Below, one piece after another: positions 1 through 10,692 of a DNA stretch of 64,000 nucleotides. The position numbers and the translations under genes are program-made. Origin of the DNA: Mycobacterium sp. (lineage in GTDB: Bacteria > Actinomycetota > Actinomycetes > Mycobacteriales > Mycobacteriaceae); assembly GCA_003987775.1 (NCBI GenBank), contig RXJD01000008.1, positions 1-64,000 on the forward strand, given 5' to 3'. A model generated the notes under the pieces. That model did no database searches. It had not been told where the DNA came from and saw nothing but the letters and a program-made list of their open reading frames with translations. The first letter of the stretch is position 1, and each line of letters opens with the position of its first letter.

Positions 1-168
1 GGCTGGACCGTCACCGCCCACCACCACAACGGCCACCACACCACCGAACACCAAACCCCCACCAAAGCGCGCTACCGATCCACCGCCCCACCGATCTATT
101 CATTCGTCCGCACCAGCGAAGCCGAAGACGCCATCGCCGTGAGACTGATCGAGTTCAATGCCGCCTGA
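1..168 (+). CDS. 3' end of a protein cut by the window edge
   Basis: Only the last 55 codons are present, reading in from the left edge to TGA at 166-168. The peptide begins GWTVTAHHHNGHHTTEH. Such a Trp/His-rich end resembles the C-terminus of mycobacterial 13E12/HNH endonuclease-type proteins, whose HNH domain is often followed by a GWTV stretch, but the zinc and HNH residues would lie outside the window. Its stop is 4 bp from the stop of the convergent SDR gene. The family assignment is inference only. Confidence 0.4.
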   Translation, partial: GWTVTAHHHNGHHTTEHQTPTKARYRSTAPPIYSFVRTSEAEDAIAVRLIEFNAA

Positions 169-172
169 CGAG

Positions 173-970
173 TTACACCGTGAACGGCGCGTAGCTGCCA
201 TCGAGCACCTGCAGGTGCCCGATCGTGCGGCCGGTCACCACGCTCGGGCTCACCCGGGCGAGTTGCAGTGCGGCCTGCGCGAATTCCTCGGCGGTGCTCT
301 CGTCGTCGAAACCGCGGGCGTAGTAGGACAGGCCCGGCGTCATGATCGGCTTGGACGGCGCGAGCGCGTTGACCGCGATGTTGTGCTCGGCGAGATCGAG
401 TGCAGCACAACCGGTGAGATGTTCCAGCGCCGCCTTGGAGCCCCCGTAGCCGGGCAGTCCGCCACCCAGCCGCGAGGCGATGGAGGTGATGTTGACGATC
501 GACCCGCCGCCGGCGGTGATCATGTCCGGGCTGACGAGTTGCATCAGCTCATACGCGGCGAACACCGCGATCTCGAAATGCCGGCGGTAGGCGGTCAGCG
601 GGATGCTGACGAATCCCGGATACCGCGCCTTCTCCGCCGCCGCTTTCTTGGCGCGCGGCGCGGCACCCGGCCGTCCCGGCGCGGTGAACGCCGCATTGTT
701 GATCAGAATATTGATGGGCCCCAACGCATCCCGGGCCTCGTCGACCAACCGGATGATGTCATCGTGGTCGGTGAGGTCGGCCCGGATCGCCACCGCCCGT
801 CCGCCGGCCGCCTCGATGTCGGCGACCGTCTCGCCGATGGTTCCGGGCAGCCGCTCATCCCATACGGCCTCGGTGCGTCCGACGACAGCTACCGCCTCAC
901 CGTCGGCCGCCAGCGCCAGCGCGATCTCGCGCCCCAGACCGCGACTGGCGCCCGTGACGATGGCCGTCAC
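173..970 (-). CDS. SDR family NAD(P)-dependent oxidoreductase
   Basis: Classical short-chain dehydrogenase of 265 residues, the usual family length. It shows the Rossmann motif TGASRGLG at residues 6-13, NNA at 91-93, a catalytic Ser near 163-166 and YGGSK giving Tyr175 and Lys179. These enzymes interconvert alcohols and carbonyls with NAD(P)H in the cytoplasm; the substrate cannot be read from sequence. The start is GTG at 970, which overlaps the stop of the upstream TetR gene by 4 bp, so the two are translationally coupled and the regulator probably controls this enzyme. Confidence 0.85.
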   Translation of the reverse strand: MTAIVTGASRGLGREIALALAADGEAVAVVGRTEAVWDERLPGTIGETVADIEAAGGRAVAIRADLTDHDDIIRLVDEARDALGPINILINNAAFTAPGRPGAAPRAKKAAAEKARYPGFVSIPLTAYRRHFEIAVFAAYELMQLVSPDMITAGGGSIVNITSIASRLGGGLPGYGGSKAALEHLTGCAALDLAEHNIAVNALAPSKPIMTPGLSYYARGFDDESTAEEFAQAALQLARVSPSVVTGRTIGHLQVLDGSYAPFTV

Positions 971-1569
971 CGGGTCACCCCATGCACCACGATGGCGGCG
1001 GTCTGCTCCACCCAGGCGTCGTCCAACTTCTGGTCCGGATACAGCATCATCCGCAGCATGGTGGCTCCTCCGATAATTTCGATCAGCCGGTCCGGGTCGA
1101 CGTCGGCATGCGCTTCGCCGCGGTCGATCGCCTCACGCAGCCGCATCCGCACCTCCGCGAACAAACCGTGGAAGCGCGACATCACCCGCGCGTTCAACTC
1201 TGGGTCAGCGGTCATATCGGCCACCAGTCCCGGTAGGGCGGCCCGCACCACGGGGGTGGTGAACACGTCGCGGGTGGCCTCGATCATCATCCGGATATCG
1301 GCGGCGAAATCACCGGCCGGGGCCACCAACGCCGTCGGCGCCACCGGGAACGCCGCCTCATGCACCAATTCGGCCTTGCTGGACCATCTCCGGTACAGCG
1401 CGGACTTCGTAGTACCGGCCCGCTCGGCTACCGCGGCCAGACTGAGATTCGAATAGCCGATGTTGACAAGCAGTTCCGCGGTCGCCGCCAGGATGGCAGA
1501 GTCAATGCGTGGATCCCGCGGCCGTCCGGCGCCGGGGACCTTGTCAAGGGTGGACGGGTCTGCTTTCAT
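967..1569 (-). CDS. TetR/AcrR family transcriptional regulator
   Basis: 200 residues. The N-terminal HTH lies in LSLAAVAERAGTTKSALYRR, the typical TetR recognition-helix pattern, followed by a divergent ligand-binding domain. I chose ATG at 1569, since the open frame upstream runs into the divergent gene and lacks domain similarity. It overlaps the downstream SDR gene by 4 bp (GTGA). Only 46 bp separate it from the divergent phosphotransferase gene. That gap holds AT-rich sequence (TACCGTATCGTAATTAC) that must contain both promoters and probably the operator, although no strong palindrome is visible. Confidence 0.85.
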   Translation of the reverse strand: MKADPSTLDKVPGAGRPRDPRIDSAILAATAELLVNIGYSNLSLAAVAERAGTTKSALYRRWSSKAELVHEAAFPVAPTALVAPAGDFAADIRMMIEATRDVFTTPVVRAALPGLVADMTADPELNARVMSRFHGLFAEVRMRLREAIDRGEAHADVDPDRLIEIIGGATMLRMMLYPDQKLDDAWVEQTAAIVVHGVTR

Positions 1570-1591
1570 AACGCTACCTACCGTATCGTAA

Positions 1592-2733
<1,142 letters not shown>

Positions 2734-2734
<1 letters not shown>

Positions 2735-3849
2735 TGCTTGGCCCGCTCGACGAGTATCCGGTACACCAGATTCCGCAGCCGATCGCCTGGCCCGGCTCGT
2801 CCGACCGGAACTTCTACGACCGCTCGTATTTCAACGCACATGACCGGACCGGAGACATCTTCGTCATCACCGGAATCGGCTACTACCCGAACCTCGGCGT
2901 GAAGGACGCGTTCCTGCTCGTCCGTCGCGGGGAAACGCAGACCGCGGTGCATCTTTCGGACGCCGTCGACCAAGACCGGTTGAACCAGCACGTCAACGGC
3001 TACCGCGTCGAGGTCATCGAGCCACTGCGCAAACTGCGCATCGTGCTCGACGAAACCGAGGGCATCGCAGCCGATCTCACCTGGGAGGGCCTGTTCGACG
3101 TGGTCCAGGAGCAGCCGCACATCCTGCGGTCGGGCAACCGGGTCACCCTCAACGCTCAGCGGTTCGCGCAACTGGGCAGCTGGAGCGGACAGCTCAGCGT
3201 CGACGGCGACGACATCAACGTCGACCCAGCGGTCTGGATCGGCAGCCGCGACCGGTCCTGGGGCATCCGGCCGATCGGAGAGCCGGAACCGGCCGGCCGC
3301 CCGGCAGACCCGCCCTTCGAAGGCATGTGGTGGCTCTACGTGCCGATCGCCTTCGACGACTTCGCCATCGTGCTGATCATTCAGGAGGAGCCCAACGGGT
3401 TCCGCTCACTCAACGACTGCACCCGGGTGTGGCGGGACGGCCGGGTCGAGCAACTGGGCTGGCCGCGCGTCAAAATCCATTACCGCTCCGGCACCCGGAT
3501 CCCTACCGGCGCAACCATCGACGCGACCAGTCCCGACGGCACGCCGGTCCACTTCGACGTGGAGTCCAAGCTGCCGGTGCCGATCCACGTCGGCGGCGGC
3601 TACGGCGGCGACTCGGACTGGACCCACGGCCTGTGGAAGGGCGAGAAGTTCGCCGAGCGGCTGACCTACGACATGACCGACCCCGGGATCATCGCCCGCT
3701 CGGGCTTCGGCGTGATCGACCACGTCGGCCGCGCGGTATGCCGGGACGGCGACGGCGACCCGGTCGAGGGCTGGGGCCTCTACGAGCACGGCGCACTGGG
3801 CCGGCACGACCCGTCCGGGTTCGCCGACTGGCTAACCGTCGCTCCCTAA
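2734..3849 (+). CDS. Conserved hypothetical protein, possibly lipocalin/CrtC-like beta-barrel
   Basis: 371 residues, no membrane segment or signal peptide. It opens with DRNFYDRSYFNAHD and FVITGIGYYPN, and the middle is strand-rich with many Trp, Tyr and Gly. The pattern recalls CrtC/AttH-type lipocalin-like proteins (DUF7064/7065 group in actinobacteria), but I cannot prove the family by eye. Translation is coupled to the phosphotransferase gene by TAATG at 2732-2736, which suggests both act on the same pathway. Its last 18 bp overlap the convergent LLM gene. Function unknown. Confidence 0.7.
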
Positions 3850-4818
3850 CTGGTCGATGATCTCGGCCAGCGTGGACAGCCCGATGGGCGCCGCCTGATA
3901 CAGGAACACCGTGTCCGCGACGCCGTCCAGGCGGTCGCGGATATGCGCGGCGATCTGCGCCGGTGTACCGCACGCAGCGATGGTGTGCATCATCTCGTCG
4001 GTGATCAGCGAGCTCATCTCCTGCCAGCGGCCTTGTTTGGACATCGCGTTGAGCTCGGGCTGCAGGTCCTCCCAGCCGTGGGCGGCCAGCACCGGCCGGT
4101 ACGCCGGCGTCGAACCGTAGAACGACAGCAGCCGCCGGGTCCCCGCGACCGCCTCGTCAGAATCGCCCGAGACGATGACTTCCGGGATGATCCGGAAATC
4201 GCGCCGCCCGCGGGCCTCCAGGCCCGCCCGCACCGCGGGCAGGGTGCTGCCGTGCAGAAAACGTTTCGAGCTGAACGGCATCACCAGCAGTCCGTCGGCG
4301 TGCTCGGCGGTGGCCCGCGTCAGCCGGGGTCCCAGCGCTCCCACGTAGATCGGCGGCGGGCCGTACGGGTTCGGGCCGGGATTGAACATCGGCGTCATCA
4401 GCGTGTGCCGGTAGTACTCGCCGCGAAAATCCAGGCGCCCGCCGGAATTCCACGCCTCGAAGATCGCCCGCAGCGCCGCGATCAGCTCGGTCATCCGCTC
4501 CACGGGATGGTCGAACTGCGCGCCGAAACGTTTCTCGATCTGCGGACGAATCTGCGTCCCCAGTCCCAGATGGAACCGTCCCGCACTGAGCAGCTGGTGG
4601 TCGTTGGCCTGGTGCGCCAGATGAATCGGGTTGCGCGGAAACGCAATCGCGACATTCGTCATCAGATCCAGCCCGCCCACCGTGGCGGCCAGGGTCAACG
4701 GGGCGAAGACGTCGTGCGGGCCCTCGAAGGTGGCCACGCCGTGGGCTCCGGCGTCCCGCAGTTCGCGCGCCCGGTCGGCCGCGTCGGTCAGACCGTATAA
4801 AGCGGTGAATACCTTCAA
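3832..4818 (-). CDS. LLM-class F420-dependent oxidoreductase
   Basis: 328 residues, a luciferase-like TIM barrel of the mycobacterial F420 group (TIGR03617-type). Visible hallmarks are FEGPHDVFAPLTLAA near residue 31, TNVAIAFPRNPIHLAH, and LGLGTQIRPQIEKRFG followed by HPVERMTELIAALRAIF. Members transfer hydride between F420H2 and small organic substrates in the cytosol; the substrate here is unknown. The best start is TTG at 4818 with a GAGGTGGGAG ribosome binding site. It converges on the hypothetical gene at 2734 with an 18-bp overlap and diverges from the amine oxidase gene at 4892. Confidence 0.85.
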   Translation of the reverse strand: MKVFTALYGLTDAADRARELRDAGAHGVATFEGPHDVFAPLTLAATVGGLDLMTNVAIAFPRNPIHLAHQANDHQLLSAGRFHLGLGTQIRPQIEKRFGAQFDHPVERMTELIAALRAIFEAWNSGGRLDFRGEYYRHTLMTPMFNPGPNPYGPPPIYVGALGPRLTRATAEHADGLLVMPFSSKRFLHGSTLPAVRAGLEARGRRDFRIIPEVIVSGDSDEAVAGTRRLLSFYGSTPAYRPVLAAHGWEDLQPELNAMSKQGRWQEMSSLITDEMMHTIAACGTPAQIAAHIRDRLDGVADTVFLYQAAPIGLSTLAEIIDQLGSDG

Positions 4819-4891
4819 CGCACTCCCACCTCAAGATCCGGCACGGAAGTAACCCTACGGAACCGACCGGCAATGCTGTTCACTGGAGCAC

Positions 4892-6238
4892 GTGCCGAAC
4901 CCCCCCTGGAATGTCGACGTTGTCGTGGTGGGCGCCGGTCTCGCCGGGCTTGCCGCCGCTCGGGAACTTACCCAGCAAGGCCACGACGTGCTGGTGCTGG
5001 AGGGCCGAGACCGCGTCGGCGGCCGCTCGTTCAGCGGCAGCGTAGCCGGGCTGCCCATCGACCGGGGCGGCTCGTTCGTCGGCCCCACCCAGGACGCGGT
5101 ACTCAAGCTGATCAGCGAGCTGGGACTGCCCACCGTCCCCACCTACCACGACGGCAAGAACGTCATCCACTGGCGCGGTGCGGCCCGGCCCTACAGCGGC
5201 ACCATCCCCCGGCTGTCGCTGGTCGGTCTGCTCGACATCGGCCGGCTGCAGTGGCAGTTCGAGCGGCTCTCGCGCACGGTCCCGATAGCCGCGCCCTGGC
5301 ACGCGAAACGGGCGCGCCAACTCGACGGCGTCTCGCTCGGCCAATGGCTGAGCATGGTGCGCGCCACCGACTCCTCCCGCGACCTGATGGCGATCATGAC
5401 CCGGGTGACGTGGGGCTGCGAACCCGAGGACGTCTCGATGCTGCACGCTGCCCGGTATGTGCGCGCGGCCGGCGGACTCAACCGGTTGCTCGACACCGAG
5501 AACGGCGCACAGCAGGACCTGGTGCCGGGCGGCACCCAGCAGATCGCCGACCGGGCGGCGGCCGAACTAGGCGACCGCGTGGTGCTGGAGGCGTGCGTAC
5601 GCCGCATCGAACGGCACGGGTCGGGAGTCACCGTCACCTCCGATCAGGGCCAGGCCGAGGCCGGGTTCGTCATCGTCGCGATTCCGCCCGCCCACCGTGC
5701 CGGCATCGAGTTCAATCCCCCACTGCCGCCCGAATACACCGAACTCGCCCGGCATTGGCCACAAGGCCGCCTGACCAAGGCCTACGCCGCCTACGAAACC
5801 CCGTTCTGGCGGGCCAAGGGCTTCTCCGGCCAGGCATTGCTGGACAAGGGCCCGGTGTTCATCACCTTTGATGTCAGCCCGCACGCCGACGGCCCGGGCA
5901 TCCTGCTGGGCTTCGTCGACCCCCGCGCCTTCGACTCGCTGCCCGCCGACCGGCGACGTCAGGAGGCGCTGCGCTGTTTTGCGTCGCTGTATGGCGAGGA
6001 AGCGCTCAACCCACTCGACTACACGGATTTCCGTTGGGGGTCAGAGGAATTCGCGCCGGGTGGGCCGACCGCCGCGGTGCCGCCGGGGTCCTGGACCAAG
6101 TACGGCAAGGTGCTCCGACAGCCGGTCGGGCCGATTCACTGGGCCGGCACCGAGACGGCAGACGAATGGACCGGGTACTTCGACGGCGCGGTGCGATCCG
6201 GCCAGCGGGCCGCCGCCGCGGTCGCCGCGCTGCTATGA
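4892..6238 (+). CDS. Flavin monoamine oxidase family protein
   Basis: 448 residues. The N-terminal FAD-binding motif is [15 protein letters not shown] (about 11-25), followed by GRDRVGGRS, and the C-terminal FAD-contact region is [18 protein letters not shown]. This is the amine oxidase fold, which oxidises amines with O2 through FAD; Mycobacterium tuberculosis AofH is of the same family. The start is GTG at 4892. Its stop overlaps the stop of the convergent alpha/beta hydrolase by 6 bp. It is the first of three amine oxidases in the window (also 7323 and 26078). The substrate is not deducible. Confidence 0.85.
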   Translation: MPNPPWNVDVVVVGAGLAGLAAARELTQQGHDVLVLEGRDRVGGRSFSGSVAGLPIDRGGSFVGPTQDAVLKLISELGLPTVPTYHDGKNVIHWRGAARPYSGTIPRLSLVGLLDIGRLQWQFERLSRTVPIAAPWHAKRARQLDGVSLGQWLSMVRATDSSRDLMAIMTRVTWGCEPEDVSMLHAARYVRAAGGLNRLLDTENGAQQDLVPGGTQQIADRAAAELGDRVVLEACVRRIERHGSGVTVTSDQGQAEAGFVIVAIPPAHRAGIEFNPPLPPEYTELARHWPQGRLTKAYAAYETPFWRAKGFSGQALLDKGPVFITFDVSPHADGPGILLGFVDPRAFDSLPADRRRQEALRCFASLYGEEALNPLDYTDFRWGSEEFAPGGPTAAVPPGSWTKYGKVLRQPVGPIHWAGTETADEWTGYFDGAVRSGQRAAAAVAALL

Positions 6239-7207
6239 GCTGATCAGCGTCACTCGGGCCTGGCGGTCGACGGCCGCTTCGGCCAGGGCACGCAGCTGCC
6301 TGTTCACCTCGTCCGGCTGTTCCAGCATGGAGCAGTGCCCGCCGGGCAACTCGACCAAGTCCACCACGTTGGGCGCGGTGCGCGCGAGCCTACGGGCCTG
6401 GCTGATCGGAGTAAGCCGGTCGTGTTCGCTGCCGATGACCAGCGTCGGCACCGTGAGCCCCTCCAGGTTGAGGTGCCGGGAGCCGATCTCCTCGATGAGC
6501 ATCCGCGCGCAGCCACCGCGGCCCATCGGTGAGGTTTGTGCGAACAGTTCGTAGACGAGTTGGACGACAGCCGGGTCGGCGCCGGCACCGCAGGCCATCA
6601 TCGCCACCAGATACCGGCTCGGAATCCGGACCGCGCCCGGTAGCGGCAGCCCACCGACCGCGCTGATCAGGGTCCGCCCCGCCACCACTCGGGCCGGCGA
6701 CAGACCGCGCGGCACCGAGAGCAGTCTGATCTTGTCCAGCAGATCACCGCTGGCCGTGTTGATCAGCGCAACGGCGTCGGCACGGCGGCGGACCTTGTGG
6801 CGGTAGCGCTCCGACCACGCCTGGATGGTCATGCCACCCATCGAGTGTCCGGCGATCAGCGCCCGTTCGTGCGGCGCCAGGGTCGCGTCCAGCACGCAGT
6901 CGAGATCGGACGCGAGGTGTTTGAGGCTGTACCCGCCGCGGCGCGGTACCGCACTGCGGCCATGGCCGCGGTGGTCGAAGGCGATCACCCGGTAATCGGT
7001 GGACAGCTCGGCGATCTGGTGCGACCACGCCCGGATGGCACAGACGAAACCGTGCGTCAGGACGATGGGGTAACCCTCGGGCGGGCCGAACACCTCTGCG
7101 TGCAGTGTGGTGCCGTCAGCTGCGCGAACCTTGACGGTGCGGCTCGGCGGCAAGGCGGCCGGCAACTGCCGAACCGGTCTTTCACGGGTAGTCATCCGAG
7201 CACTCAT
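6233..7207 (-). CDS. Alpha/beta hydrolase
   Basis: 324 residues. It has the oxyanion region LTHGFVC, the FDHRGHGRS loop, the nucleophile elbow GHSMGG (Ser), an Asp in VIGSEHDRL and a final catalytic His in PGGHCSML: a complete triad. Such enzymes hydrolyse esters, epoxides or C-C bonds; the substrate is unknown. I prefer ATG 7207, preceded by GGGAG, over the GTG 12 bp shy of it upstream at 7228; ATG 7195 is also possible. It lies between two amine oxidase genes and diverges from the one at 7323. Confidence 0.83.
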   Translation of the reverse strand: MSARMTTRERPVRQLPAALPPSRTVKVRAADGTTLHAEVFGPPEGYPIVLTHGFVCAIRAWSHQIAELSTDYRVIAFDHRGHGRSAVPRRGGYSLKHLASDLDCVLDATLAPHERALIAGHSMGGMTIQAWSERYRHKVRRRADAVALINTASGDLLDKIRLLSVPRGLSPARVVAGRTLISAVGGLPLPGAVRIPSRYLVAMMACGAGADPAVVQLVYELFAQTSPMGRGGCARMLIEEIGSRHLNLEGLTVPTLVIGSEHDRLTPISQARRLARTAPNVVDLVELPGGHCSMLEQPDEVNRQLRALAEAAVDRQARVTLISS

Positions 7208-7322
7208 CACCGCTCCCGCCTTGGTCACGGCTCCGTTGCCGCCATCCAGTTGCCCGCGACTTTACCTGACCGTAATGTGCGGTCCGTCACAAACCAGAAC
7301 ACGATCAGATAACGGCGAAATC

Positions 7323-8699
7323 GTGCCAGAGTTATCCCGCCGCGGATTTTTGGCGGCAACGACCCTGCTGGCTGGTGGCTGCACTACCTCCGGGCATCAG
7401 GCACAACGCTCCACCGCACCCACCGCCACCGGGCCGCCGGACACGAAATCGGTCCTGATCGTCGGCGCCGGAATGGCCGGCTTGGGCGCGGCGCGCAGCC
7501 TCGCCGACGCGGGCTGGCCGGTGCGGGTGCTCGAGGCCCGGGACCGGATCGGCGGACGGGTACACACCACCCGTGACTGGGGCGTGCCGCTGGAGATGGG
7601 CGCGTCCTGGATCCACGGCACCACCAACAATCCGCTGGTGGCGCTGGCGCAGCAGGTGCACGCCTCGGTCGTGCCCACCGACTACGACGACTCGACCAAA
7701 CTGGTGATCGACCCCCAGCTGCAGCCGATGACGTTCGACCCCAAGACCTGGCGGCGGCTGGTGTCCGACGCCTGCGACGAGGTGACCGGCGGAACACTCG
7801 GCGCGGCCATCACCGCTCAGTCCGGCGATCTCACCGACCGTGAGCGCGCCGAACTGAATTTCTACGTCACCACCGAGATTGAGGACGAGTACGCCGCCGA
7901 CGCCGGCCAGCTTTCGGCCACGACCTACGACCTCGGCAAGTTCACCGACGGGCCCCAGTCGGTGATCACCAGCGGATACGACGCGATACCGCAACTGTTG
8001 GCCGACGGGCTCCCGATCGTGCTCAACACCCCTATCACTTCCATTGCGCGACAGGATAATTCGGTGACTATCCGGGCCGGCGACCGAACCTTCCAAGGAT
8101 CCGCCGCGATCGTCACGGTGCCGCTGGGCGTGCTGAAGGCCGCGAGCATCACCTTCGATCCACCGCTGCCCGAAGGGCACGCGCACGCGATCGATGCGCT
8201 GGGTTTCGGCGTACTGGCCAAGAGTTACTTCCGTTTTCAGCGACGAAGCTGGGACACCGAGAACGCCTTCTACGAGTACCTGAGCCCCGAAAATGGCCCC
8301 GGGAAAGGAATGTGGGCCCAATGGTTCACGCTGCCCGCGGCCGCCGGCCCGATCGTCTTGGCGTTCAACCCCGGTTCGCGGGGCCGCAGCGTCGAGTCCA
8401 CGCCCCCGGCCGATCTGGTGAAAGGGGCGCTGCCCGTCGCGCGGCAACTGTTCGGCGCCGACGTCACCGAGGTGCGGTCCTCGAGTTGGACCACCGACCC
8501 TTACGCGCTGGGCTCGTATTCTTTCCACGCACCAGGTTCCGGTCTCGACGACCGGCGCAGGCTGCAGGAACCGGTCGGCGATCGGCTCTATCTGGCCGGC
8601 GAGGCCGTCGGAGCGGACAACCCGGCGACCGTCCACGGCGCTCTGCTCAGCGGCCGGCACGCGGCCGCCGAACTGATGCGTCGGCTACCCAAACCGTGA
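7323..8699 (+). CDS. Exported flavin amine oxidase, Tat lipoprotein
   Basis: 458 residues from GTG 7323. The first residues, VPELSRRGFLAATTLLAGGC, combine a twin-arginine motif (SRRGFLA) with a lipobox ending in Cys at about residue 20. The folded FAD enzyme is therefore probably exported by Tat and lipid-anchored outside the membrane. FAD motifs: VLIVGAGMAGLGAARSL, EARDRIGGRVHT, and YLAGEAVGADNPATVHGA at the end. EMGASWIHG is typical of polyamine/spermine oxidase-like members. The frame stays open upstream, but the signal sequence fixes this start. Divergent from the hydrolase gene. Confidence 0.85.
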   Translation: MPELSRRGFLAATTLLAGGCTTSGHQAQRSTAPTATGPPDTKSVLIVGAGMAGLGAARSLADAGWPVRVLEARDRIGGRVHTTRDWGVPLEMGASWIHGTTNNPLVALAQQVHASVVPTDYDDSTKLVIDPQLQPMTFDPKTWRRLVSDACDEVTGGTLGAAITAQSGDLTDRERAELNFYVTTEIEDEYAADAGQLSATTYDLGKFTDGPQSVITSGYDAIPQLLADGLPIVLNTPITSIARQDNSVTIRAGDRTFQGSAAIVTVPLGVLKAASITFDPPLPEGHAHAIDALGFGVLAKSYFRFQRRSWDTENAFYEYLSPENGPGKGMWAQWFTLPAAAGPIVLAFNPGSRGRSVESTPPADLVKGALPVARQLFGADVTEVRSSSWTTDPYALGSYSFHAPGSGLDDRRRLQEPVGDRLYLAGEAVGADNPATVHGALLSGRHAAAELMRRLPKP

Positions 8700-8712
8700 A
8701 ACAAACTGTGTC

Positions 8713-9096
8713 TCAGTAGTTTTCCAGCGCATCGACGCTACGCCAGCTCGGCCAGGTGGTCTCCCAGATCCGGTAGATGCGCGCGTCGCGGTAGACGGCG
8801 ATCAGCACCGCCTCAATCCGGGTCGGTTCTTCGCCGGGACGGGACGTGGTGATCCACACCCGGCCCGCCAGCCTGTCCGCCGCTTCCACCCAGGCCTGCT
8901 CGTCGTACTCGACCGAGTAGGCGATCGACGTGGCATAGAGCTTGCGGTGGCTGTCGCGAAAGTCGGCGAAGCCCTGCGTCAGCCCGTCGGAGCACATCAC
9001 GAACTCCGGATGGTAGTAATGCTCGATCAAATCGCCGTTCTTCGCGACGACCATGCGCTCGAACATCTCGCGAAGTAGGTCGACCGACGTCGTCAT
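8713..9096 (-). CDS. SnoaL/NTF2-like protein
   Basis: 127 residues. The pattern of an N-terminal helix ([26 protein letters not shown]) followed by strands and a terminal [12 protein letters not shown] is that of the NTF2-like cone fold. These proteins are small cyclases, isomerases or ligand binders; no function can be assigned. ATG 9096 shares its A with the TGA stop of the upstream DUF2652 gene, so the two are co-translated. The larger open frame to 9354 is only read-through into that gene. Confidence 0.75.
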   Translation of the reverse strand: MTTSVDLLREMFERMVVAKNGDLIEHYYHPEFVMCSDGLTQGFADFRDSHRKLYATSIAYSVEYDEQAWVEAADRLAGRVWITTSRPGEEPTRIEAVLIAVYRDARIYRIWETTWPSWRSVDALENY

Positions 9097-9827
9097 CAGG
9101 CCGGCACCTGCGCCGGCGTGCCACGCCCGAGGTTGCGGAATCCGACGGCGGGTTTCTTCAGGCCCACCAGGAACGGCAGTGTCTTCATCTCCAGGTTGAA
9201 CCGTGCCGACAGTTTGCCCAGCCCGCCCCGCTGCGGCTCTGCGTCCGGCACCTCGGCGGTCGAGAGATCGACGTAGAACGTCGACGTCTCGCCGATGCCC
9301 TCGAAGTTGTGGATCAGCGGCATCGACGCCCGGCGCATCGATTCGTCCAGGCACTCAACCACCGCGTCGGTCATCAGCAGGTACTCGGGGATCGGCACCG
9401 AGTTCTTCAGCATGCGGTGCACCAAAATGACGTCGACGCCCGCCAACTCGACGTAGCGCTTCACCTTCTGCTCGGCGACCTCGCCGACGTGCGCCACGAA
9501 TTTCAGCGACAGAGTGCCCAGTTGCTCGCAGCTGCGACAGTCGCAGAGCGCTTCCTTCTTGAACCGCTCGCGGCGCGCCAGGAACGACTGCCGCATCTTG
9601 GGCAGCCTCTCGCAGACAACGCGGGCGTCGCCGTCCGGCACCCAGAAGAAGGCGGCATCGCCCTCCAGCTTGGCCAGCTTCAGACCCTTGCCACCGGCGT
9701 CGATCACCGCCTCCAGCAGGGCGCCTACCGCCTGTTGCGCGTGCGCGAGGTGCAACCGGTTCCAGCTCATGTAGTTGGTGTATCCGCCGATATCCGCAAT
9801 GAGCAGAACGGCGCGCCGAATCGCCAT
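9096..9827 (-). CDS. DUF2652 protein, cyclase-homology-like
   Basis: 243 residues. The start, [17 protein letters not shown], followed by [14 protein letters not shown], matches the DUF2652 signature, which resembles the class III nucleotide cyclase core (ADIxGYT and EGDA). A pair of Cys in CDCRSCEQ near 138 could bind metal. Cyclase activity is not established for this group, so it should not be called an adenylate cyclase. Its stop overlaps the start of the NTF2-like gene. Confidence 0.75.
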   Translation of the reverse strand: MAIRRAVLLIADIGGYTNYMSWNRLHLAHAQQAVGALLEAVIDAGGKGLKLAKLEGDAAFFWVPDGDARVVCERLPKMRQSFLARRERFKKEALCDCRSCEQLGTLSLKFVAHVGEVAEQKVKRYVELAGVDVILVHRMLKNSVPIPEYLLMTDAVVECLDESMRRASMPLIHNFEGIGETSTFYVDLSTAEVPDAEPQRGGLGKLSARFNLEMKTLPFLVGLKKPAVGFRNLGRGTPAQVPA

Positions 9828-9851
9828 GGTGTCGCAAGTTTAGTACCGCGC

Positions 9852-10550
9852 TCAGGATCGGGGAATGTACGGGAGCCTGACCCTGTTGATGGCAGCCCAC
9901 AGGGCACGCTCGCGAGCGTTGTCGGCGACGAACAGCAGCTGGTCACTGGCTTCGAGCACATCGTCGGGCCCGGGGACGATGACGTTCTCGCCGCGCACCA
10001 CGGTGACCAGCGCGGTGTTGGCCGGCAGCCCCAGCTCCCCCACGGACTGCCCGACCAGTGGATTATCTTGCGGCAGAGTGAGTTTCGTCAGCGCGGTGCG
10101 TCCCTCCTGCAGCCCCATCAGACGCACCAGGTGCCCGATGTCGATGGCGCCCTCGATGCCGGCGACCATCGCGCCGGGCGTCGAGACCGCGACGTCGATC
10201 CCCCAGGACTGGCCGAACAGCCACTCGTTGCGCACGTCGTTGATCCGGGCCACCACCCGCGGCACGCCGAACTCGGACTTGGCCAGCAGACCCACCACCA
10301 GGTTCGCCTTGTCGTCTCCGGTGGCGGCGATCAGCACATCGCAGGTCTGCACACCCGCCTCCTGCAGCGCGGACATTTCGCAGGCGTCGGCGTTGAGCCA
10401 GTCCGCTTCCGGCACCTTGTGCGGCTCGAAGTTGCGCCGTTGCCGCTCGATCAGCAGGACCTTGTGACCGGCGTCGAGCAACTCCTGGGCGACCGAGCGG
10501 CCCACATTGCCGGCACCGGCGATGCCGATCCGCAATTTCCGCTTGGTCAC
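9852..10550 (-). CDS. TrkA-type potassium channel/uptake regulatory protein
   Basis: 232 residues: an N-terminal RCK/TrkA-N Rossmann domain (IGIAGAGNVGRSVAQEL, then the acidic strand end LIERQ) and a C-terminal TrkA-C domain (PLVGQSVGELGLPANTALVTVV). These cytoplasmic subunits bind NAD(H)/nucleotides and gate K+ transporters. No membrane partner is adjacent on its strand, but 142 bp away lies a divergent K+/H+ antiporter that itself ends in a TrkA-C-like domain, so a shared role in K+ homeostasis is likely. Start GTG 10550. Confidence 0.85.
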   Translation of the reverse strand: MTKRKLRIGIAGAGNVGRSVAQELLDAGHKVLLIERQRRNFEPHKVPEADWLNADACEMSALQEAGVQTCDVLIAATGDDKANLVVGLLAKSEFGVPRVVARINDVRNEWLFGQSWGIDVAVSTPGAMVAGIEGAIDIGHLVRLMGLQEGRTALTKLTLPQDNPLVGQSVGELGLPANTALVTVVRGENVIVPGPDDVLEASDQLLFVADNARERALWAAINRVRLPYIPRS

Positions 10551-10692
10551 GTGACCATCTTTGCGTATGGACAGAGACCCGGCACTTCCCGCTGTGCAAC
10601 GCGCGGCGGCCCGGCGCGGGCTGATTTACTGACAGCACGCCGAAATCGGCGGCCTCGTCCACACCAGATCGCCTCGTCTGAACTGGAACCAC

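Noticed and set aside
9096..9827. Adenylate cyclase call for the DUF2652 protein
   Set aside because: The ADIGGYT and EGDA strings resemble cyclases, but metal and base-recognition residues cannot be matched, so only the family is named.
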